NCBI RefSeq assembly: GCF_017603965.1
Contig: NZ_CP071955.1
Coordinates: 1,860,001-1,924,000 of the forward strand
DNA from: Xanthomonas fragariae
Lineage (GTDB): Bacteria; Pseudomonadota; Gammaproteobacteria; Xanthomonadales; Xanthomonadaceae
Length of the DNA stretch: 64,000 bases
Direction of reading: 5' to 3'
A model generated the notes under the pieces. That model searched no databases. It saw nothing but the letters and a program-made list of their open reading frames with translations, and had not been told where the DNA came from. Shown here one piece after another: positions 37,648-45,522 of the stretch (positions within the stretch are counted from its first letter, which is position 1; every line of letters starts with the position of its first letter). The position numbers were made by a program, and so were the translations under genes.

Positions 37648-40356
37648 ATGTTCGTCTCATCCAAGCATGCGCCCTTCGTGCGCCGTGCCGTCGCGCATCG
37701 ACCGCTGACCTTGTGGATCGGTCTGGCTTTGAGCTGCAGCGCGCAGGCGCTGCAAGCCGCGCCCAATCAAGCCGCGCCCAATCAAGCCGCGCCCAATGCC
37801 GACGACGCGGCCCGGCCCGCCGCCGTGCAGCCTACCTCCACGTTGGATGCGGTGCAGGTCAAAGGCATGCGCAGCAGCGTGCAAAGCGCGATTGCGACCA
37901 AGCAGTCGAATTCTGAAATCAGCGATTCAATCGTGGCTGAAGACATCGGCAAATTGCCCGACAACAGCGTGGCGGCCGCATTGCAGCGCGTGACCGGTGT
38001 GCAGGTGGCGCGTGCGGGCGGCGAGGTGGGGCAAGTGCTGGTGCGCGGTTTGCCGAATGTCATCACCACTCTGGATGGGCGCAACGTGTTTACCACTGTG
38101 GGCCGCGACGTGGAACTGGCCGATGTACCGGCCGAGTTGCTGCGCAGCGTGGATGTGTACAAAACCACCGGCGCACAATTCCAGGAAGGCGGCATTGCCG
38201 GTGTGGTGGACGTGCATCTGCGGCGACCGTTCGACTTCGTGGAAGACAGCACGATCGCCGGCAGCGTGAGTGCGTTGCGTGGCGATCAGTCCGAGAAGAC
38301 CGTTCCCAACGGCAGCCTCACCATGAGCCAGCGCAGGGATACCGATGTTGGCCGCATGGGCTGGATGGGCAGCGTGTCTTATCAGCGTCGTCCGTATCAG
38401 GAATCCAACACGCTGTACGGCACCTACGATCTCAAACCGAATCCGGTCGATACGGGTCAGCAACTCTATGTGCCGTACAGCGCAGGAGGGCTGATGGCGC
38501 GCGGCGACCGCAAGCGTAAGTCGGCGAATTTTTCGTTTCAGTGGGCACCGAGCGAGAACAGCGAAGTCTATTTCGACACGTTGTATATCGGTTACGACAA
38601 CCGGCCGCAGGTGAATTACTGGTTGCCGTTCCCGGGCCTGGCAACGGCTGAAAACACCGAGTCGGTGAGTATGCGTCCGGGCACCAATGTGCTGGATGGC
38701 CTAGTGGCGCGCGACATGCGTACGCTATCGAGCACGCAGGCGCACAAGAACGCATCGGACACCTATCAGGCCGCGCTGGGCGGGCGTTGGACCGGTGAGC
38801 ACATGCGTTTGAGGAGCGAGTTGGCCTATACCTATAGCAGCGCCAGGAATCGTTCGTTTACGCTCGATATGAATACGCAGGCGCCGTTGCTCAACATGCG
38901 TTCGGGCGGCGGTGCGGCCGATATCTGGATCACCCAGGCAGACGGCAGTGCGTACGACATCACGGCTCCCGGCAATTGGGAGTTGAGCCAGTACTATGAC
39001 AGCTGGAACAAACAAAAAGGCCAGGAGTGGGCCTGGCGAGGCGATGCGAATATCGATCTGGATGTCGGGCCGCTGCGCTCGTTGGATGTCGGTGCACGTG
39101 CGAGCCGGCGCACCGCGACGAACCATTCCGGCGATACCGGCGCACGTGACAACATCACTGGTACGCCAATTTATTTGAGCGATGTGCAGGGTCTGGCATC
39201 GGTGACGCCGGGCAACATGATCGATGGCGCGCGTGCGTTCACCAGCGACCGCTGGGCGTCGGCCAATCAGGATTTTTTGCTGCAGCAAAGCACGCAGGTG
39301 CGCACCTTGATGGGCCAGACACCGGACTTGCCAGATGAGAATCCTGCGCTTTTCTTCGATGATCGCGAAGACAACTATGCCGTCTATGCGCAGCTCAACT
39401 ACGGATTCTCGCTTGGGTCGATTCCTGTCGATGGACGCTTGGGCGCGCGTGCGACGCGGTTGGATTCCAGTCTGCAGGGCAGCCAGTCACTGGATGGCAT
39501 ACTGAGCCCGGTCGGCATCGATCGCCGCATCGACAAAGTGTTGCCCAATTACAGCGCCAACCTGGCCTTGCAAGAGAACCTGATGCTGCGGCTGGCCGGC
39601 AGCACCACGATCACGCGGCCGGAATTTGCCGATCTGAACCCGCAGTTGGCCTTGTATCAATCCACCGAGTCGTTGCCGGCGCGTGGCAATGGCGGCAACC
39701 CGCAGCTGCGCGCAGTGGAATCGCGCAATGCCGATGTGTCGTTGGAATGGTATTTCCGTCCCGGCTCGTTGCTGTCGGTCGCCGCTTTCCATCGCAAGAT
39801 CGACGGATACATCCAGAACTACGCGGCCGACGAGGCCATCGGCGGCATCGTCTATTCGATCAGCCGGCCACGCAATGCAGACGAGGGCACACTGAAGGGT
39901 GTGGAAGTGGGCTATGCGCAGTTCTACGATTTCCTGCCGGGCTGGTGGTCCGGCTTCGGTAGCCAGCTCAATTACACCTATATTTCAGCCGAAGCCGATT
40001 CGCCGGAAGGGATCAGCCAGCCATTGACCAATGTTTCGAAGAACTCCTGCAACGCGATCCTGATGTACGAGTACGCACGCTTTTCTGCGAGGGTGGCTTA
40101 TAACTGGCGCGGTGATTATGCGGTGAGTTTCAATAGTTCCGGCGATCAACCCGAACAGATCAACCAGGGACGCGAGAAGTGGCTGGATGTGGCGTTCAAC
40201 TACGAGCTCAGCAAGAAACTGACGCTGTTTGCAGAGGCAACCAATCTGCTGGGGACGACGACCAACAACTACTTCGGTCAACGTAATGGCGATTTCCCAC
40301 GTGAGATCGCATCGCCCGAGCGTACCTATACGCTGGGCTTTCGCTTCCGTCTGTGA
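37648..40356 (+). CDS. TonB-dependent outer-membrane receptor
   Basis: 902 residues. The signal peptide (LTLWIGLALSCSAQALQA) is followed by a short repeat of APNQA units (three copies) in a flexible N-terminal tail. The plug is at about residues 70-200 (DIGKLPDNSVAAALQRVTGV, LVRGLPNVITTLDGRNVFTT), then a 22-strand-type barrel ending TYTLGFRFRL. Style fits the large TIGR01782-type receptor group of Xanthomonas and Caulobacter, many of which import plant-derived sugars. The ligand cannot be told, and no CAZyme or regulator is adjacent. The last residue is Leu rather than the common Phe. RBS CAGGAGAAAC precedes ATG 37648. Confidence 0.92.
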   Translation: MFVSSKHAPFVRRAVAHRPLTLWIGLALSCSAQALQAAPNQAAPNQAAPNADDAARPAAVQPTSTLDAVQVKGMRSSVQSAIATKQSNSEISDSIVAEDIGKLPDNSVAAALQRVTGVQVARAGGEVGQVLVRGLPNVITTLDGRNVFTTVGRDVELADVPAELLRSVDVYKTTGAQFQEGGIAGVVDVHLRRPFDFVEDSTIAGSVSALRGDQSEKTVPNGSLTMSQRRDTDVGRMGWMGSVSYQRRPYQESNTLYGTYDLKPNPVDTGQQLYVPYSAGGLMARGDRKRKSANFSFQWAPSENSEVYFDTLYIGYDNRPQVNYWLPFPGLATAENTESVSMRPGTNVLDGLVARDMRTLSSTQAHKNASDTYQAALGGRWTGEHMRLRSELAYTYSSARNRSFTLDMNTQAPLLNMRSGGGAADIWITQADGSAYDITAPGNWELSQYYDSWNKQKGQEWAWRGDANIDLDVGPLRSLDVGARASRRTATNHSGDTGARDNITGTPIYLSDVQGLASVTPGNMIDGARAFTSDRWASANQDFLLQQSTQVRTLMGQTPDLPDENPALFFDDREDNYAVYAQLNYGFSLGSIPVDGRLGARATRLDSSLQGSQSLDGILSPVGIDRRIDKVLPNYSANLALQENLMLRLAGSTTITRPEFADLNPQLALYQSTESLPARGNGGNPQLRAVESRNADVSLEWYFRPGSLLSVAAFHRKIDGYIQNYAADEAIGGIVYSISRPRNADEGTLKGVEVGYAQFYDFLPGWWSGFGSQLNYTYISAEADSPEGISQPLTNVSKNSCNAILMYEYARFSARVAYNWRGDYAVSFNSSGDQPEQINQGREKWLDVAFNYELSKKLTLFAEATNLLGTTTNNYFGQRNGDFPREIASPERTYTLGFRFRL
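37751..37797 (+). repeat. 15-bp tandem repeat in the receptor's N-terminal tail
   Basis: CAAGCCGCGCCCAAT is repeated about three times in frame, giving (APNQA)n just after the signal peptide. It keeps the frame and could vary in copy number between strains. Confidence 0.8.
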
Positions 40357-40609
40357 TGTGGGCAACGCGGCCTGCGCGCAGCGCTGGCATCAGGCTCACT
40401 GGCGCTGCGGTAGCGATGGATTTTTGGCACGTTTGGTGCTGCGGCCGGTGGTGTTCGCACGCCGGCCGACCGTGGTTGCCACAAGATGCCATTAGAAAAT
40501 GCGGTGCGTGGCAACGACATGTTCAAGCACAAGCACGCCGGCTGCGTGCGCGCAGGAGCTGTTCCGTAGCTCGGGCGCATTGCCGCGCTTTGAGCAAACT
40601 GTCGCCCTG

Positions 40610-40636
40610 CTGCACCGTTGCGGCAGTGCTTTTTTC
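40610..40636 (+). terminator. Possible terminator in the receptor/DUF1264 gap
   Basis: TGCAC...GTGC with a ten-base loop is followed by TTTTTT, about 255 bases after the receptor stop. The stem is short. The preceding 255 bases hold no clear gene; they could be a long 3' untranslated region. Confidence 0.35.
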
Positions 40637-40647
40637 GTCCTGGCGAG

Positions 40648-41403
40648 TCAGGGTTGGGTGGCGTTTGCGTCGACCACACCGGGGATGGGTTTGGCATCGG
40701 CAAAATGCGCGTGCAACGCGTCCACACCGTGTTGCGGCTTTGCCAGCGGTGTAAGGTCCTGGCGGTTGGTGCGACGTTCGGCGGTGGAGATGGACATAGC
40801 CTGATCGCGCTGCGCGATCAGCGGCTGCTGCAGTTCGCCATCGCGGTTGAACGACCATGCCAGCATCGGCTCGCCTAGCGGCAGCGCATCGCCTGGCGTA
40901 GCGCCTTTGCGCGAATGCCAGGTGTGCCAAGTCTTGCCGTAAGTGTTGATCTTGCTGCGCATCAATTCCTTTTCGGCCACCAATGGCAGATTGGGAGCCG
41001 ACAGCTGGCCGGATAGAATCTCGCCGTTGTGCGGATGCCAGAAGTCGCGCTCGTGTTCTGGCAGTTGCGCGAACAACTTCTCCGAGATGATGTACTCGAT
41101 GCCGGTGAGGTTGGCGCTATCGGTATTGGCGTCGTAAAGCGCGCATTGCGCGAGGTCTTCGTTGACCTGTTGGCAATAGTGATGCGCTTCCATCTGTTCG
41201 TCCGGCGCGTCTTTCATCGGATGGAAGCCGACCAGATAGATGTCTAGCTTGCCGACCGGGCCGCTGGGTTGCAGCACCTTGGCGCCGGCTTCCAGTACAT
41301 TGGTTTTGGCGCTTTCCGGTGCGCCGGGCGGGGTGACCGATGGCGGGCTGCGCGAGCAGCTGACGCACAACGCAATGCCAATCAATAATGCGGAATATCG
41401 CAT
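40648..41403 (-). CDS. DUF1264 (OBAP-like) lipoprotein
   Basis: 251 residues from MRYSALLIGIALCVSCSRSP, a lipoprotein signal with the cysteine in CVSC. The mature part carries the DUF1264 blocks VGFHPMKDAPDEQMEAHHYC, QCALYDANTDSANLTGIEYI and LPEHERDFWHPHNGEILSGQ, then TYGKTWHTWHSRKG. This domain is shared with plant oil-body-associated proteins; its bacterial function is not known. The start at 41403 was picked over the frame's beginning (41493) because it opens at the signal peptide. It may be co-transcribed with the 57-residue membrane protein upstream. Confidence 0.82.
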   Translation of the reverse strand: MRYSALLIGIALCVSCSRSPPSVTPPGAPESAKTNVLEAGAKVLQPSGPVGKLDIYLVGFHPMKDAPDEQMEAHHYCQQVNEDLAQCALYDANTDSANLTGIEYIISEKLFAQLPEHERDFWHPHNGEILSGQLSAPNLPLVAEKELMRSKINTYGKTWHTWHSRKGATPGDALPLGEPMLAWSFNRDGELQQPLIAQRDQAMSISTAERRTNRQDLTPLAKPQHGVDALHAHFADAKPIPGVVDANATQP

Positions 41404-41489
41404 GCCAGTTCCAAACATCAGGGTGCTACAAGCTAAGAACGCCAGCGGTCTGCGAAACGTGAGTATGTGCAGGCGCACGCAGCGCAGCT

Positions 41490-41663
41490 TCACCTCGCTT
41501 GAGCATCGGCTCTATCCAGCCGCCAGCGCTTGATCGGTTGCAGCCCATCGCACGTGATGGCGGTTGCCAGCATCAGCAAGTTGCTGGCGATAAACACCGC
41601 GTTGCCGATCACAGCGCTGTAGAGGATGAACAGCACCGAGGCGTTGATCTGGCCAGGTGTCAT
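41490..41663 (-). CDS. Small membrane protein or remnant of a larger one
   Basis: A 57-residue frame from ATG 41663 (MTPGQINASVLFILYSAVIG) holds one or two hydrophobic stretches (VLFILYSAVIGNAVFIA and ASNLLMLATAITC) and a basic tail (IKRWRLDRADAQAR). The same frame reads sensibly a few codons further upstream (LGWRHG) and then meets a stop, so it may be the C-terminal remnant of a larger transporter-like protein. It lies 86 bases upstream of the DUF1264 lipoprotein on the same strand. No family is assigned. Confidence 0.45.
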   Translation of the reverse strand: MTPGQINASVLFILYSAVIGNAVFIASNLLMLATAITCDGLQPIKRWRLDRADAQAR

Positions 41664-41855
41664 GCCGTGGCGCCAGCCAAGCCAGTGTCACGCTGCACTC
41701 GCTCCGCACCGCTGACCACCAACGCATCTCATCCCAAAGTGCATAACACGCCCTACGGAAGTGCGATGTAGCGCCGCATCGCCGCGCCTGTACCTGTTGC
41801 GCTGGGGGCCAGTATCCTGGCCAGCCAGGTCATCCAACGGTTGGCAGTGCCTTTC

Positions 41856-43109
41856 ATGATCAGCTACGCCCAAGCACTCGCGCTTGTCCATCGGCAGGTC
41901 GCCACGCTAACCAGCGAGTGGGTGGATAGCGCCGCTGCGGAAGGCCGCGTGCTCGCCGAGGCATTGTCGAGCCCGGCCGAGTTGCCAGCCTTCGATAACA
42001 GTGCGATGGATGGCGTTGCGCTGGCCACCGCCGGGCGTGGCGCATCGGCAGGCAGCGAACACGTCGTGATCGGTAGCGTTGCAGCTGGCCAAGATGCTGG
42101 CGCTGCAGCGACGGGCACGGCATGGGAAATCACGACCGGTGCCGGCATACCACCAGGTGCCGATGCGGTGGTGCCGATCGAGCAAGTCGAGATCCTCGCG
42201 TATGAGCACACGCGACTCAGCCGCATTCGTCTGCGCGCCGAGGTGCGTGCCGGGCAGCATATTCGTCGTCGCGGTGAAGACGTGACCTTGAATGATCGGG
42301 CGATCAATGCCGGTACCGTGTTGCGTGGTGCGCATCTGATGCTGCTTGCTGGTTTGGGATGTGGGCGGGTGCAGGTAGTACGTCGCCCGCGCGTGGCCTT
42401 GATCGTCACCGGGCGCGAGTTGGTCAGTGATCCCTTGCAATCATTGCAGCCGGGCCAGATTCGCGATGGCACCAGCAGTTATCTGCTCAGTCAGTTGCAG
42501 GCAGCCGGCGCAGAACTGGTATGGCGGGGGCAGGTTGGCGACGACGATGCGGCATTCGATGGAGCGCTCGCGCGGGCGCGCCAAGCCGGTGCCGATGTGA
42601 TCTTAAGCACGGGTGCGGTGTCGCGTGGTCGCTACGACATCGTGCCGGATGCGCTGACGCGGCACGCTGCCGCGTTTATTTTTCATAAGGTCGCCGTGCG
42701 GCCGGGCAAACCGATGCTGCTGGCACGCTTTGCCGATGGCGTCTTGTACGTCGGTTTGCCAGGCAATCCGATGGCGAGCGCTGCGGGGTTACGTTTCTTC
42801 GTTGAACCAGCGTTGCGCGGTTTGCTGGGCATGCCAGCGGAGCGCGGCTTGCGTGTTGCATTGGAGGCGCCGCTGCAGGCTCGGCCGATCTGGCGACAAC
42901 ATCTGCGTGCCCGTCTGCGCTGCAGCGACGCTGGCGTGCTGTCGGTGCACATCCTGCCGCAGCAAGAGTCCTTTCGCGTGGCGCCATTGCTGCAGGCCAA
43001 TGTCTGGGCGGTGCTGGAACCGCAAGACGTTGGCGCAGCGCCGAGCACGATGGCGGAGGTGTTCGGGTTGGGCCATCTGCAACCGGCTGCGCCGGCAACA
43101 ACGCAATGA
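41856..43109 (+). CDS. moeA: Molybdopterin molybdenumtransferase MoeA (second copy)
   Basis: 417 residues, a divergent paralogue of the gene at 34860. Motifs are AELPAFDNSAMDGVALATAG, ITTGAGIPPGADAVVPIEQV, RRRGEDV, VALIVTGRELVS, QIRDGTSSYLLSQLQAAGAE, STGAVSRGRYDIVPDAL and GLPGNPMASAAGLRFFVEP. The signature STGAVSxGxYD differs from CGGVSAGEKD of the first copy, so the two belong to different MoeA lineages. It is followed by mobA and a small gene in one direction. Start at MISYAQALALVHR (41856). Confidence 0.92.
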   Translation: MISYAQALALVHRQVATLTSEWVDSAAAEGRVLAEALSSPAELPAFDNSAMDGVALATAGRGASAGSEHVVIGSVAAGQDAGAAATGTAWEITTGAGIPPGADAVVPIEQVEILAYEHTRLSRIRLRAEVRAGQHIRRRGEDVTLNDRAINAGTVLRGAHLMLLAGLGCGRVQVVRRPRVALIVTGRELVSDPLQSLQPGQIRDGTSSYLLSQLQAAGAELVWRGQVGDDDAAFDGALARARQAGADVILSTGAVSRGRYDIVPDALTRHAAAFIFHKVAVRPGKPMLLARFADGVLYVGLPGNPMASAAGLRFFVEPALRGLLGMPAERGLRVALEAPLQARPIWRQHLRARLRCSDAGVLSVHILPQQESFRVAPLLQANVWAVLEPQDVGAAPSTMAEVFGLGHLQPAAPATTQ

Positions 43110-43151
43110 TATGACCATGTACCCGCACTGCATTACGTGTGAGTGCGCTGC

Positions 43152-43721
43152 ATGAGTGCCGCACACCCGTGGACAGGTGTGGTGCTGGCCGGCGGGCGTT
43201 CCTCGCGCATGGGGTACGACAAGGCGCTGCTGCTGTGGCGCGGGCGTCCGTTGATCGCGCATATGCAGCTGCTGCTGCGCGACGCCGGCGCGCAGGAGGT
43301 GCTGATCAGCGGTGATCGTGCCGGTCACCCCGGCATTGCCGATATCCAACCCGATCTGGGTCCGCTCGGTGGTCTTGCGAGCGTAATCAACCATGTGGCC
43401 GATGCGAGCATCCTGGTGGTGGTGCCGGTGGATATGCCGTTGCTGTCCACAGCATTGCTGCAAAAGCTGCTGGCTCCATCGCCGTACTGCTGTGTGAGCT
43501 TCGAGGACCACATGCTGCCGATGCGCCTGCGCATCGATACCACCTTGCGTGAGGTATTGTCGGTGCTGATGGTTGGCGATGCATCGTCACGCTCGCTGCG
43601 CGCCTTGCAGCGTTCACTGCAGTGCCATCGCGTTGCTGTCACCGCCAGCGAAGGTGCCGCGTTCGTCAATTGCAATACGCCCGAGCAATGGAGTCGGCTC
43701 ATTCATGAAAATACAGATTGA
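43152..43721 (+). CDS. mobA: Molybdenum cofactor guanylyltransferase
   Basis: 189 residues. MobA adds GMP to molybdopterin to make the bis-MGD form used by nitrate reductases and related enzymes. The nucleotide-binding signature is GVVLAGGRSSRMGYDKALLL, then ISGDRAGHPGIADIQPDLGP and VVVPVDMPLLST. Start at MSAAHPWTGVV (43152); GTG at 43143 is possible. It overlaps the next gene by 17 bases, implying one transcript moeA-mobA-small gene. No MobB or molybdoenzyme is in view. Confidence 0.93.
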   Translation: MSAAHPWTGVVLAGGRSSRMGYDKALLLWRGRPLIAHMQLLLRDAGAQEVLISGDRAGHPGIADIQPDLGPLGGLASVINHVADASILVVVPVDMPLLSTALLQKLLAPSPYCCVSFEDHMLPMRLRIDTTLREVLSVLMVGDASSRSLRALQRSLQCHRVAVTASEGAAFVNCNTPEQWSRLIHENTD

Positions 43722-44067
43722 AGGTCAGTACCTGCGGTTCCGCATCGACGAGGCCGAACTGGCCGAACTGCTCGACGGGCGCAGCGTCGACAATTTGAGT
43801 CGTTTGCCGAGCGGGCAGGGCGCGCGGTTAGTGCGGCATAGCGTGCGTCTTACCAGCGGTCATCCAGCGTGCAATTGCGCTACCGATCATTGGCAGCTAT
43901 CGGTGTCGCGCGATGCGCTCGAAGAACATGCGCGGCAGCTGCCCAGCCGCGACGGATTGAGCTTCAGCTTCGATGCGGGCGCCGGCCATGCCGAGCACAT
44001 GACGCTGCGCGTGACTTTGGATATCGATGTACGCGACAGTGCACGCAAGCGATTTGCGAAAGCGTGA
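43705..44067 (+). CDS. Small conserved protein downstream of mobA (DUF7009-like)
   Basis: 120 residues (MKIQIEGQYLRFRIDEAELA at the start), soluble, beta-rich, with a CNCATDHWQLSVS block that might bind metal. It overlaps mobA by 17 bases, so it is probably translated with it. I associate it with the DUF7009 family from its general look and its setting beside molybdenum or nitrate genes; that link is tentative and no function is known. Confidence 0.65.
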   Translation: MKIQIEGQYLRFRIDEAELAELLDGRSVDNLSRLPSGQGARLVRHSVRLTSGHPACNCATDHWQLSVSRDALEEHARQLPSRDGLSFSFDAGAGHAEHMTLRVTLDIDVRDSARKRFAKA

Positions 44068-44094
44068 GCTTGCGGCAGCGAGTGTTGGCACCAC

Positions 44095-45093
44095 TCAGGC
44101 AGTCGTCTGGGTGTTCGCTGGAATGCCTTGCACGCGGTCGCAGGCAAGGCCGTGCGCCCGCAGGATTGCTTCGATCGCTTCGGCGGCAGTGTCGTCGTAG
44201 CCTGCGCCACTGCGTAACGCCACCACATGCAGGCCGTCGCTGGCCAGCTCCAGCAATAAAGCCTGTTGTGTATCGGGCGCTTGCGGCAGAGCGCGGCGCG
44301 AAGCATCGCGCCGTGCCAGTTCGAGCACTGCATCCGGGATGTCTTCGCCGATCAACAAGACATCGGCCAGATTCATCGCACGCAACGCCTTCAAGGTAAG
44401 CAGGCCCGGATCGCCGGGGCCGATGCCGACCAACTGCACGCTGCCACGCGCCGGTACCGTGTCTGTATTGTCCAACGCGGCAGTGAATGCGGCTTCGGCA
44501 GCGTCATCGTTGCCGGCTTGCAGCAACAGCGGTACCGCGCCATCGATGACGCGGTCGAACCAGCGCCGACGCCGATTCATATCCGGGAACTGGCTGCGGA
44601 TCCGCTCGCGGTGACGCGCGAATAGTGCGGCGAATCGGCCCACCGATGCATCCAGTTCGCGCTCCAGCCGCTCGCGCAGGCGCCGTGCCAGCATCGGGGC
44701 GGCACCCGCAGACGAAATGGCGATGACCAATGGGTCGCGGTCCACGATGGCCGGCACTTGGTACGTCGACAGCTCCGCATCGTCCACCACATTGACCAAG
44801 CGCTGACGCGCGCCGGCTGCAGCGGCGACGCGTTGATTCAAGTCGGCATCGTCGGTGGCGGCGACCACCAGCCACACCGTATCGATCCAGGCCGGGTCGA
44901 ATTCATCGCCGAGTTGCTCGAAGCGGCCGGCTTGCATCAGTACCGCCAGCTCCGGCGACAGCGCATGTGCGTACAGACGGATATGCGCGCCGGCCTTGAG
45001 CAGGGCGAGCACCTTGCGCGTGGCGACTTCGCCGCCGCCGATAACCAGCACGGCGCGTCCCTGCAGATTCGCGAACAACGGAAACAACGGCAT
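44095..45093 (-). CDS. cysG: Siroheme synthase CysG with a shortened, altered methyltransferase domain
   Basis: 332 residues. The N-terminal part (about 1-205) is a complete precorrin-2 dehydrogenase/ferrochelatase: PLFANLQGRAVLVIGGGEVA, LVVAATDDADLNQRV, NVVDDAELSTYQVPAIVDRD, ISSAGAAPMLARRLRERLER. The C-terminal part begins as a SAM-dependent uroporphyrinogen methyltransferase (VQLVGIGPGDPGLLTLKALR) but stops after about 125 residues instead of about 250. Where RLKGGDPFIFGRGxEE is expected, it reads ALRSGAGYDDTAAEAIEA. Methylation is therefore probably lost, while oxidation and iron insertion may remain. Start 45093 has GGAG eight bases upstream. It is convergent with the mobA unit. Confidence 0.85.
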   Translation of the reverse strand: MPLFPLFANLQGRAVLVIGGGEVATRKVLALLKAGAHIRLYAHALSPELAVLMQAGRFEQLGDEFDPAWIDTVWLVVAATDDADLNQRVAAAAGARQRLVNVVDDAELSTYQVPAIVDRDPLVIAISSAGAAPMLARRLRERLERELDASVGRFAALFARHRERIRSQFPDMNRRRRWFDRVIDGAVPLLLQAGNDDAAEAAFTAALDNTDTVPARGSVQLVGIGPGDPGLLTLKALRAMNLADVLLIGEDIPDAVLELARRDASRRALPQAPDTQQALLLELASDGLHVVALRSGAGYDDTAAEAIEAILRAHGLACDRVQGIPANTQTTA

Positions 45094-45289
45094 CAGACGT
45101 ACTCCAAAAGATGGCATGCACCGGCGGCATACTGCATGGCACCATCAGGCCACGTCTACGCCTCGCTGCGCCACTGCGTGTTTCGCTCACTGGGCATGCA
45201 TTATCGTGCCTTGTCTGTGCATGAGCGCGAGTTCGTGGAAGCGATGAGCTCCGCCTGGACCTTGGTCATTCATCAATTTGGAAGTTGCT

Positions 45290-45370
45290 ATGAAATTGGG
45301 CACAAAGCCCCGCCAGATGCGCGCGTTCGGATTGGCACTGGCTGCTTTAACAGGGTTGTCTTTTAGCTAA
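45290..45370 (+). pseudogene. Signal-peptide remnant of a secreted-protein gene cut by a MITE
   Basis: ATG 45290 opens MKLGTKPRQMRAFGLALAAL followed by TGLSFS and a TAA stop. This is a textbook Sec signal peptide with a GGAAG site eight bases upstream. The stop is the TAA target site of the element at 45371. No continuation of the frame is evident beyond the element and the IS that follows it. The gene was probably inactivated by the insertion and the rest lost. The start divergent from cysG, next to Moco genes, suggests part of the nitrate or sulfur assimilation locus, but this is inference. Confidence 0.6.
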
Positions 45371-45511
45371 GAGCGGCTAACAAAACGTAGCAGCAGTCGT
45401 CAGGCGGGCGCGGCCGGCGCGCAGGAACCGGAGTGTACGGGTGGTACATGCCGATTCCGAGCACCGGCCGCGCCCGCCTGGCGGTGAGCGCAGTCGTTTT
45501 GTTAGCCGCTC
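45371..45511 (-). repeat. MITE-like element, complete copy (141 bp)
   Basis: Terminal inverted repeats GAGCGGCTAACAAAACG (45371-45387) and CGTTTTGTTAGCCGCTC (45495-45511) are perfect over 17 bp. A second, inner 17-bp perfect inverted repeat lies at 45401-45417 and 45464-45480. Flanks are TAA on the left and TTA on the right. There is no gene inside. It is in the opposite orientation to the copy at 49001 and is followed 11 bases later by an IS with the same ends. Confidence 0.9.
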
Positions 45512-45522
45512 TTAATGCCTTA

